Below, piece by piece: positions 16,020-22,841 of a stretch of DNA of 40,540 nucleotides. Position numbers and translations under genes: made by a program. The notes under the pieces were generated by a model that did no database searches, was not told the origin of the DNA, and was given only the letters and a program-made list of their open reading frames with translations. Position 1 is the stretch's first letter. Every line of letters begins with the position of its first letter. The DNA is from Defluviitaleaceae bacterium (GTDB lineage: Bacteria > Bacillota > Clostridia > Lachnospirales > WQUN01): the NCBI GenBank assembly GCA_009781755.1, contig WQVD01000027.1:1-40540 (forward strand), written 5' to 3'.

Positions 16020-17279
16020 ATGTCCGAACGTTCCCTGCATACACGCAGGATTGTGGTTTCTGCTATGTTTTTGGCACTTGCGCTGGTGTTGCGCACGTTT
16101 TTCCGTATGTATTTGCCGTTGATGGGCGAGAGCGGTATCCGATTGAGCCTGCACGGTATGTTTTCGACCGCGCCGGCGATTTTGTTTGGGCCTACGTATG
16201 GGGCGATGGTTTCTGGCCTTACAGACATGGTGGGGCACTTCATATCGCCTAGCGGCGCGTGGATACCCTGGCTAACGCTTACAGCTGTGCTGGGGGGCTT
16301 CATGCGCGGGTGGTTGTGGATTGCGCTCAAGAACCGCGGCGCCAAAACCATGCGCATCGTATTGGCGAGCGTGGGTGCGATGCTGATCCTCTTCGGTGCG
16401 TACAACGTATACGCTTTCCGCGCCGACGGCATCACACACCACTTCTACACCCGCACACCCGAACGCCGCGCCGCGTGGGAAGCGGGCTACGCCGATGCCT
16501 ACGGCGCATTTTGGCATATCCAATCTGTGCGTACTGAACATGTACATGCCGACGGCGATACCTACTGGCGCATCCGCGAGGATGTGTGGGCGACGTGGGG
16601 TTGGCAACCCGGCACCCGCATTGCCCCCATCCCCGTGTATGAAATCTTTGATTTTGACGCAGCGGGCAATCCAATATGGATATCCCTGCCCGCAGGCAGA
16701 GAGAATCCACGCTTGCCGCATGTTATCACAAGTACGCGTATTATCATTGAACGTTACGGTTACAACGACGCGGGCGAATGGGGTTTGCGCCGCACGGTAG
16801 ACGCACAAACCTCCCATATTACAGAACTTGATGACACATATGGGGTTCTGGGGCGCGTAAACATGCGCCGCATCAGCCGCATGGCTGTCACCCGTTCCTT
16901 CGCCGTCGTCGGCCAAACCACACAAATCAGCGACTTCATCGCCTTTACTACGTGGGCCACCATCGGCAGCGGCGTGTTCTTCTTCCTGCTCCTGCTCCTC
17001 GACTTCGCCGTGCGCAAGGCAATAAAAAATCAACCCCTGCCGCAAACCATGGCGCTGGTGTTGGCTATGATCATCCCCGCAATGCTGGTGTCCATCGTCA
17101 ACACCTACATTCTGTCGCAGACGCTGCTCACCGCGTGGCAGTTGTTGCCGTTTTGGGTAGTGGCCCTGCCGCGCCTGTTGCAAAGCATGGCGACCACCAC
17201 GTTGTATATCTTCTTCCTAACGTTGTTACTGGGGCTATGTCAGAAGTTACCCGAGATGCGTGCGTTGATACGAAAGTAA
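16020..17279 (+). CDS. Folate-type ECF transporter S component with a large inserted domain
   Basis: The 419-residue protein has two membrane blocks typical of FolT-like S components. The first is residues 10-131, with MFLALALVLRTFFRMYLPL, the APAILFGPTYGAMVSGLTD helix and FISPSGAWIPWLTLTAVLGG. The second is 305-410, ending NTYILSQ...LLPFWVVALPRLLQSM. Ordinary S components are about 170-200 residues. Here about 170 soluble residues (132-303), rich in Trp, Tyr and Arg, are inserted after the fourth helix and probably lie outside the cell. No ECF ATPase or EcfT gene is adjacent, so it should use a shared module. The vitamin specificity may be changed by the insertion. A TATACT (15954-15959) with TTGTGT 16 bp upstream is a possible promoter; the ribosome site is weak. 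Confidence 0.72.
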   Translation: MSERSLHTRRIVVSAMFLALALVLRTFFRMYLPLMGESGIRLSLHGMFSTAPAILFGPTYGAMVSGLTDMVGHFISPSGAWIPWLTLTAVLGGFMRGWLWIALKNRGAKTMRIVLASVGAMLILFGAYNVYAFRADGITHHFYTRTPERRAAWEAGYADAYGAFWHIQSVRTEHVHADGDTYWRIREDVWATWGWQPGTRIAPIPVYEIFDFDAAGNPIWISLPAGRENPRLPHVITSTRIIIERYGYNDAGEWGLRRTVDAQTSHITELDDTYGVLGRVNMRRISRMAVTRSFAVVGQTTQISDFIAFTTWATIGSGVFFFLLLLLDFAVRKAIKNQPLPQTMALVLAMIIPAMLVSIVNTYILSQTLLTAWQLLPFWVVALPRLLQSMATTTLYIFFLTLLLGLCQKLPEMRALIRK

Positions 17280-17353
17280 AGCATGTTCTTGCAATCTCGT
17301 GTTGTCAATGTGCGTCGCATGCGATACAGTGCGATGCAAAGGGAGGCTAGATA

Positions 17354-17611
17354 ATGTCAACTGCAAATATCAATGTGCGCACAGACGCGTCATTAAAAAT
17401 GAACGCGCAAAAAGTCCTTGAATCCATTGGTTTGGATTTATCCACCGCCGTCAATTTGTTCTTACGCCAAACAGTAAAAGTGAACGACCTCCCCTTTACC
17501 ATTGGCACGCAACAACCCCAAAGGTTATCGCGCCGCGGCGTATGGAAGGGTAAATATGAATTGCCCGAGGACTTTGATGCCATTCCCAGCGATTTTGCGG
17601 AGTATCTATAA
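17354..17611 (+). CDS. RelB/DinJ-family antitoxin
   Basis: The 85-residue protein begins STANINVRTDASLKMNAQKV, the RelB/DinJ ribbon-helix-helix strand and first helix. LDLSTAVNLFLRQTVK is the second helix, and a flexible C-terminal tail follows that would bind the toxin. GGGAGG precedes ATG 17354. Its TAA shares one base with the toxin ATG (TAATG), so the pair is translationally coupled. DinJ-like antitoxins normally partner RelE/YafQ-type toxins; here the partner is a PIN-domain protein. Confidence 0.85.
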   Translation: MSTANINVRTDASLKMNAQKVLESIGLDLSTAVNLFLRQTVKVNDLPFTIGTQQPQRLSRRGVWKGKYELPEDFDAIPSDFAEYL

Positions 17612-17996
17612 TGCGGTATTTATTAGATACACACACTGCATTTTGGGAATTTACCGACAACGTCGCATTGCCCAAAAAATAAAAGCAATCATCGACAACG
17701 CAGATAACGATTTATACGTAAGCATCGTATCCGCATGGGAAATTGCCATCAAGCGCAGCTTGCACCGCAACAAAACCACTTTATGCAGCGTAGATGAATT
17801 TTTGGATGAAGTTGAAGCAAGCGGCTTTCATTTAATCACATTACAGCCACACCATGTCCGCTTAATCGAATCCATGCCGTACCACCACCGCGACCCATTC
17901 GACCGTATGCTCATCGCAACTGCAATGGCAGAAAACATGGTATTCCTAACTGCTGATGAAAACGCAGTTAAATACAATGTTAAATGTTTGTGGTAA
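17611..17996 (+). pseudogene. PIN-domain (VapC-like) toxin, frameshifted at an A6 run
   Basis: From ATG 17611 the frame reads MRYLLDTHTAFWEFTDNVAL then PKK and a TAA stop at 17680-17682. The rest of a PIN toxin continues in the -1 frame: ADNDLYVSIVSAWEIAIKRS, then YHHRDPFDRMLIATA, then FLTADENAV, to the stop at 17996. One extra A in the CCCAAAAAAT run (17671-17680) would restore a 128-residue protein. It would have all four acidic PIN residues: D6 and those in SAWEIA, FDRM and LTADE. PIN toxins are RNases. This may be a real inactivating deletion, a sequencing error in a homopolymer, or a gene relying on slippage at A6. Confidence 0.8.
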
Positions 17997-18013
17997 AGCC
18001 ACAATCAGCATAC

Positions 18014-18048
18014 AAAAAAAGGAGCTGCTTTTCAGCGGCTCCTTTTTT
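18014..18048. terminator. Bidirectional intrinsic terminator
   Basis: A-rich left flank, GGAGCTGC stem, TTTTCA loop, GCGGCTCC and T6. It separates the converging toxin gene and the minus-strand lipoprotein gene. Confidence 0.85.
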
Positions 18049-18067
18049 ATTGTTATTGTATTGGAGA

Positions 18068-19249
18068 CTATTGCGTTACAGTGATGTTGTAGATAACGAT
18101 GTCTGCATTGGCTTCACCGGACATACGCAATTGGCCGCGCACGCCTGCATCATCAATCAAGTTGCCTTCGATGGTGGCTACTGCGGTGAAGGAACCATCA
18201 TCGGCGTTGGATTCTACCACTGCCCAGTTAGTCCAGGGGCTGTTGCCGCTGCCGATTACAAAGTCGCTGCCCCAGGGAGACATACGGCCCGTAACAGTAA
18301 CGGTGAAGTAGTCGAGGTTAAACAACGGTGCAAGGATGTCAAAACCGTTCCAGCTATCGTTACGGTTAGATACTTGGATGGCGTTGCCATAGGGGCCTGC
18401 TACCACTTCAAATTCCGGGGGGCCTGCAGCTGTAAGGAACGTGGAGGCGAAGATAGAACCGCCCCATGCGCCTACTGCCAAGGATTGAACCGCAGGATCG
18501 GTAGCCATGGACCATACATAATCCAATGCTCCGGGGATATAACGTTCTACAAGGATTTCATAGATGTGAAGGTCGGGGCCTGCGCCTGCAGTAAAGCGCA
18601 TCCAGCCGCGTTCGCCCAAGTCAAATTCGCCGGGTTCAAACACGTGGCGGAGGGTGAACAAGCCATCGGTTTCAAGGGATGCGAAGTTGGAGTGGGGGCT
18701 GTCTGCGCCATTGATTTGTGCAGTGCCGCCGAAGGGGATGTAACCGCGGAAAGTTACGATGTATGCGTAGTTTTCGATATCCCAATCGATCATGGTGGTG
18801 TCAAGATCTACAGCGTCCCAGCCGTTAACACGGTTGGACAGCGCGATTGCGGTGTATTGCTCGCCGTCGTCGGTGCGGTGGGTGGGGTTGGGGATGATTT
18901 CGATGTCGGGGCCGCCTGCGTTGCCCAGGTACGGGGTTACGTCATAGATAGCGGTGCCCCATGCACCTGCGCCATTTTGATGGAACAGGGTGTCCAAACG
19001 CATGCTATACGCAATACCTGCGGGGAAGTTGATGAGTTCTACATCGGGTTCGGGAGCTTCGGTGGGAGCTTCTGTCGGAGCTTCGGTGGGTGCTTCTGTC
19101 GGAGCTTCCGTGGGTGCTTCCGTGGGTGCTGCAGTGGGTGCCTCGGTGGCGGGGGGGGTGTCATCATCGTCGTTGTTGCCGCACGCGGTGAAGGTGGCGA
19201 GTGCCAAAACCATCAGCAGTGCTAATGCGCCTACTAAATACTTTCTCAT
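18068..19249 (-). CDS. Lipoprotein with two tandem carbohydrate-binding-like modules
   Basis: The 393-residue protein has a lipoprotein signal with lipobox TFTAC (C23), an acidic spacer and a TEAP tandem linker (about 35-66). Two related beta-sandwich modules follow (about 75-225 and 235-393). Each module contains a G-A-W-G segment, an ALSNRVNGWDAVDL / QVSNRNDSWNGFDI segment, a strand with YIVTFRGYIPFG / FTVTVTGRMSPWG, and a closing LHIYEILV / IVIYNITV strand. The pattern resembles CBM22/CBM4-type sugar-binding jelly rolls attached to xylanases, but no catalytic domain is present. It probably tethers glycans at the cell surface next to the importer. It has its own promoter (19352-19381) and AGGAG ribosome site. 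Confidence 0.72.
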   Translation of the reverse strand: MRKYLVGALALLMVLALATFTACGNNDDDDTPPATEAPTAAPTEAPTEAPTEAPTEAPTEAPTEAPEPDVELINFPAGIAYSMRLDTLFHQNGAGAWGTAIYDVTPYLGNAGGPDIEIIPNPTHRTDDGEQYTAIALSNRVNGWDAVDLDTTMIDWDIENYAYIVTFRGYIPFGGTAQINGADSPHSNFASLETDGLFTLRHVFEPGEFDLGERGWMRFTAGAGPDLHIYEILVERYIPGALDYVWSMATDPAVQSLAVGAWGGSIFASTFLTAAGPPEFEVVAGPYGNAIQVSNRNDSWNGFDILAPLFNLDYFTVTVTGRMSPWGSDFVIGSGNSPWTNWAVVESNADDGSFTAVATIEGNLIDDAGVRGQLRMSGEANADIVIYNITVTQ

Positions 19250-19302
19250 TGCAAATTTCTCCTCTCAAAACTAATCCTCTTATTTTGTGTGGGTTTTTCG
19301 CA

Positions 19303-19335
19303 AATCAGTTGGTCGCAACTTGCGACCAACTGATT
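19303..19335. repeat. Dispersed palindrome, copy 4 (in a 5' leader)
   Basis: AATCAGTTGGTCGCAA (19303-19318) and its exact reverse complement (19320-19335) flank one C: 16-bp arms, the longest copy. It lies about 10 nt after the predicted transcription start of the tandem-module lipoprotein and would fold into a strong RNA hairpin in its leader. There is no T-tract. Confidence 0.88.
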
Positions 19336-19351
19336 CGCTATGCCCGACAGG

Positions 19352-19381
19352 ATTATACCAAATATTACAGTCGTGTTACAA
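19352..19381 (-). promoter_or_regulatory. Promoter of the tandem-module lipoprotein with an 11-bp-period direct repeat
   Basis: On the minus strand TTGTAA (19376-19381) and TATAAT (19352-19357) are 18 bp apart. The -35 and spacer contain two half-sites, GTAACA (19374-19379) and GTAATA (19363-19368), spaced 11 bp start to start. The same paired half-site occurs at 32952-32973 and 37379-37400, both also upstream of import genes. Confidence 0.7.
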
Positions 19382-19392
19382 GGGGGTAAATA

Positions 19393-20877
19393 TTAGTCAC
19401 CAAACAGCATTTGATTGGAACGAGCGATATAGTCGTTCCACACGGCTTGCGCTTCTTCCAATACGCTGGCGGGGGTGTTTTCACCCGTCCATACGCGGAA
19501 GGCGAAGGAATCGCCGAAGGATGCGGCTACCGGCATGATGGCGTGTACACGCATACGCTGCCATTCGGGGTTGCGCGTGTAGTTAATCATGGTTTCGGTA
19601 ATGGATTGCGGTTGGTTATGACGGGCAAATTCGCCAATCATCCAGTCGTCGGGCTCGCTGTCGGGCAGGGGTGCGTTCCACAGCGTCAACGCGTACATGA
19701 TGCGGTCTACTTCGTCGGCATCAAACACGTGGGGGATCGCGTGGAAGTTACCTACCAATTCACCCATGTGGCCGTCCCACGGTGCACTGGGGCCACGGGG
19801 GAAAGCAACAAAGCCCCAGTCGTCTGCCAGGTTGTCGCGGATGGAGGTGGCTACATAGTGGCCTGCGCTGCGCATAGCACCGCGTCCGGCGTTAAATAAA
19901 TCAACGAAAACATCCCATTCGCCATCTACGTCCATTTCATGCATGGCAAGCATTTCGTCACGCAATTGGAACATGAATTGCAATGTTTCAAAGAATTCGG
20001 GGCTGTTGGAAGTGTTGATGAAGTGCCCGGTTTCCGGGTCGATGCCTACAACGCCTGCGTTGTTGGACGGCATTGCTTGCAAGAAGAAATCTTGGTGGAA
20101 CGTCGTCAACGGGAACACGTTAATGTTGCCCTCTGCGTCAAATCCGATTTCGGATTGGATGATGCGTGCTACACGCAAGAAGTTATCCCAATCCCATTCG
20201 CCACGGTCTTGTAATTGGAACAAGTAGTCGCGCGGCAAGCCTGCTTCTTCAAACAAGCGCATGTTGAAATAAATGCCCCCGTTAAATTGCACGCCTTGGT
20301 TCCAGCCAAAGATATTGCCGTTGCGGATCGACATATTAATATGTGCATGGCTCCAGTCGATGCCGGTATCGGCTTCAAACACGCTGGCGGGGATGGGGGC
20401 AAATGCTCCGTCGCCTACCAAGCCCAAGAACCACGCGGGTTCCATTGTCCATACATGCACTTCACGGCTGCCGGCGGCCAACATATCGGGGATCATGTCG
20501 CGGACATCAGCCCAACCGGCCATGCGGCGGTTGATGATGCGGAAGTTGTGCTTCTCTTCCAAGTAAGCACGGTGTTCCCACAACAAACGCTCGGTAATCG
20601 CTGCTCCGGCGAAGTCAAACGTCTCTGTGCAGCTGTTGTCGAACCAGTTACCCACGATAATTTCAATACCGCCCAAATCACGCGGGGGTTCGGTGGGTTC
20701 GGGGGGTGTCTCGACGGTTGCGTTGTTGTCCGGGGGGGTTACGTCGGGTGCTTCCGTTTGTACGGGGGGGTCGGTGGCGGCGGGCGTGTCGTCGTCGCCG
20801 TTGCCGCCGCATGCACTCATGACCAATACGGTGGCCACCAATACTGTGCCCAGCAGATACTTCCAATAATTTCTCAT
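19393..20877 (-). CDS. Carbohydrate ABC transporter solute-binding lipoprotein
   Basis: The 494-residue protein has a lipobox VMSAC (C23), an acidic/proline-threonine linker (about 26-66) and a family-1 extracellular solute-binding fold. It begins IEIIVGNWFDN and later has TTFHQDFFLQAMPSNNAG and a hinge-region FNAGRGAMRSAGHY. Aromatic residues are frequent in the putative cleft. It presents a sugar to the two permeases encoded 19 bp and further upstream on the same strand. The oligosaccharide is not predictable. It is the last gene of the 27549-19393 unit; copy 4 of the palindrome follows 58 bp beyond its stop. Confidence 0.88.
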   Translation of the reverse strand: MRNYWKYLLGTVLVATVLVMSACGGNGDDDTPAATDPPVQTEAPDVTPPDNNATVETPPEPTEPPRDLGGIEIIVGNWFDNSCTETFDFAGAAITERLLWEHRAYLEEKHNFRIINRRMAGWADVRDMIPDMLAAGSREVHVWTMEPAWFLGLVGDGAFAPIPASVFEADTGIDWSHAHINMSIRNGNIFGWNQGVQFNGGIYFNMRLFEEAGLPRDYLFQLQDRGEWDWDNFLRVARIIQSEIGFDAEGNINVFPLTTFHQDFFLQAMPSNNAGVVGIDPETGHFINTSNSPEFFETLQFMFQLRDEMLAMHEMDVDGEWDVFVDLFNAGRGAMRSAGHYVATSIRDNLADDWGFVAFPRGPSAPWDGHMGELVGNFHAIPHVFDADEVDRIMYALTLWNAPLPDSEPDDWMIGEFARHNQPQSITETMINYTRNPEWQRMRVHAIMPVAASFGDSFAFRVWTGENTPASVLEEAQAVWNDYIARSNQMLFGD

Positions 20878-20896
20878 TTAATTTCCTCCTTTTTAA

Positions 20897-21937
20897 TTAC
20901 ATCTTTATCCCGCTTTGCCCAATGCTTTCAACAAAGAAGCGCTGCGCAAAGAGATAGATCAACACAATAGGCGCAATACCGATGAGTACCCCGGTGGATA
21001 TTATCGCCTGAACCAATGCCGTGGGCGGGGTCAACGATAACGCATCGCCCCCTTGTGCGGCCACTACATAATGGGAAATAAACATGTCGCCCAAGCCGGA
21101 CATTTGCAAGCTCATCACATTAAATCCGCGCAAAAACATGCCCGAATAAAAGCTGTCCGTCCACTGCCACACAAACGCGAACAAGAAACACGAAATTACA
21201 ATCGGCACCGCGTCAGGCAGCATAATCTGCGCGAAGGTACGCAACTTGTTGCAACCATCTACCCAAGCGGACTCTTCCAATTCCTTGGGCATATTACGGA
21301 AATATTGCCGCAGCATGAAAATATACAACCCATTACGCAAGCCCATAGCCGTGGCAGACAACACCAAATACCCTTGCAACGTGTTCAGCAAATTCAAGGA
21401 ATCGCCGGTGGTTAACGTAAAAATACCGAAAATGTCAAAGAAGGCGAAGTTCAAGAACAACGCAGCGCGCAAGATATGCGGCGGTACAATAATCGTCAAC
21501 ATCGCACAAGCAAACCAAAAACGTTTGAACGGGAAATCAAAACGCGCGAAGCCATACGCTACCAACGTACACACCGCAATTTGCAACACGCTAACCGCCA
21601 AGGTAATACCCAGCGACCGCAGCAACGATCCCCAATAATCCATCAAATACACAGCCAAGTTGTAATTAACCCAAGTGGGGTAGCGCGGCAACGTAATAAC
21701 CGTTGGATCAAACAAGTCATCGCGCGACATAATCGAGTTGGCAAATTGGTGCAGCAGCGGTTGCAATATCAAGAAGCATAAGCCAAACAGCAACACCACC
21801 GTAAAGATGCCGCCAAATATACGGCCAAAATCACGCTTAAATAAATAACCGTCAGTGGCATTGTTACGCTCCCAATACGTGCGCTTGGGTGTGGCGGACA
21901 CGGCCACAACGTCTGTATTTTGTTCGCGCTTAGTCAT
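20897..21937 (-). CDS. Carbohydrate ABC permease, MalG type
   Basis: The 346-residue inner-membrane protein has six hydrophobic helices. The EAA loop ELEESAWVDGCNKLRTFAQI contacts the ATPase, followed by MLPDAVPIVIS. An extended N-terminal cytoplasmic tail precedes the first helix. The start overlaps the upstream permease by 8 bp. In the family one MalF- and one MalG-type subunit form the pore, and an ATPase dimer drives it; no ATPase is encoded in this region. Confidence 0.9.
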   Translation of the reverse strand: MTKREQNTDVVAVSATPKRTYWERNNATDGYLFKRDFGRIFGGIFTVVLLFGLCFLILQPLLHQFANSIMSRDDLFDPTVITLPRYPTWVNYNLAVYLMDYWGSLLRSLGITLAVSVLQIAVCTLVAYGFARFDFPFKRFWFACAMLTIIVPPHILRAALFLNFAFFDIFGIFTLTTGDSLNLLNTLQGYLVLSATAMGLRNGLYIFMLRQYFRNMPKELEESAWVDGCNKLRTFAQIMLPDAVPIVISCFLFAFVWQWTDSFYSGMFLRGFNVMSLQMSGLGDMFISHYVVAAQGGDALSLTPPTALVQAIISTGVLIGIAPIVLIYLFAQRFFVESIGQSGIKM

Positions 21938-22841
21938 AGTAATACACCAACCTTGAAATAATGAAGCCCAAAATGCCCAATATCAATGCAATCACTACAA
22001 AATAAATCATCGCAATCGCCGAGCCAAATCCGAGGTCGCGTATGCGGTTAACATTCACGTCAATCATTTCCATGACCTCGCCGTCCGTGCGCGACATAAA
22101 GTCCACGACCGCATACACCACGACTACCAATATCATCGGCGACACCATCGGGAACGTAATCTTCCAAAAGTTTTCCCAACCCGTTGCACCTTCAATGCTA
22201 GAGGCTTCATAAATCGAAGGGCTGATTGTCTGCAAGCCCGCCAGGAAAATAACAATGGGGATACCGCTGGCCATGGCAATGGCATAAATTTGGTTAATCA
22301 TTTCCAACACATACTCAATAAAACCTTCGCCCACGCCCGCGCCGAATTGCTCTACCAGCAGGCCTTCCACCACGCCGGTGACACCCGCGCGCATGGCACT
22401 TTGTTCGGCGATTTGGTCGCTGACCATGGCAAGCAGGGAGTTGTTGGTTTCAATGCCCACCAATACACCGCTGGCCAAAATAACCGGTAAGAAGAAAATT
22501 GCACGTACAACGCCGCGCCCCGGGAATTTGCGGTTCAACAACACGGCAATAAACAAGCTAAATACAATCACCGGCAGTACCAGCATGGCCATGGCGATGA
22601 GTTCTTCCACGAAATTTTGCGAAAAGTTGGGGTCTACCCATAGCGCACGGTTAATATTGTCCAATCCGGTCCACGTCATATCAAACGCGTTGTTGGCAAA
22701 GTCCACCCGTACATTGGAAAACGCCATGCGTATCGTTTGAAACAACGGATACGCCATGAAAGCCAAGAAACCAATGACGAAAGGCAGGATAAACAAATAT
22801 CCGGTGATGGCGTTTCTGCCGCGCATTGTTAATCGCTTCAT
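21930..22841 (-). CDS. Carbohydrate ABC permease, MalF type
   Basis: The 303-residue membrane protein begins with the typical GYLFILPFVIGFLAFMAYPL helix. Its EAA motif is IYEASSIEGATGWENFWKIT, followed by FPMVSPMILVV. An unusually long periplasmic-side segment, around residues 115-175, includes LLVEQFGAGVGEGFIEYVLE. The start overlaps the DUF5696-type gene as ATGA, so permease translation is coupled to that lipoprotein, suggesting they act together. Confidence 0.9.
   Translation of the reverse strand: MKRLTMRGRNAITGYLFILPFVIGFLAFMAYPLFQTIRMAFSNVRVDFANNAFDMTWTGLDNINRALWVDPNFSQNFVEELIAMAMLVLPVIVFSLFIAVLLNRKFPGRGVVRAIFFLPVILASGVLVGIETNNSLLAMVSDQIAEQSAMRAGVTGVVEGLLVEQFGAGVGEGFIEYVLEMINQIYAIAMASGIPIVIFLAGLQTISPSIYEASSIEGATGWENFWKITFPMVSPMILVVVVYAVVDFMSRTDGEVMEMIDVNVNRIRDLGFGSAIAMIYFVVIALILGILGFIISRLVYYYD

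Noticed and set aside
19044-19150. Short tandem repeats that might suggest a CRISPR or minisatellite.
   Set aside because: They are codon-level repeats encoding the TEAP linker, in frame, without spacers.
17984-19225. A 413-codon plus-strand open frame rich in Gly, Cys and Val, opposite the tandem-module lipoprotein.
   Set aside because: It is the antisense of a well-supported lipoprotein gene with promoter, ribosome site and lipobox. Its Gly/Ser/Cys repeats are only the reverse reading of the TEAP linker.
19303-19335. Reading the perfect palindromes as transcription terminators.
   Set aside because: None is followed by a T-tract; one lies between divergent genes and another just downstream of a promoter.
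19363-19381. Calling the GTAACA repeats a true Pho box.
   Set aside because: The 11-bp period fits the OmpR/PhoB class but the half-site is not diagnostic, and no phosphate genes are nearby; only a generic response-regulator site is proposed.
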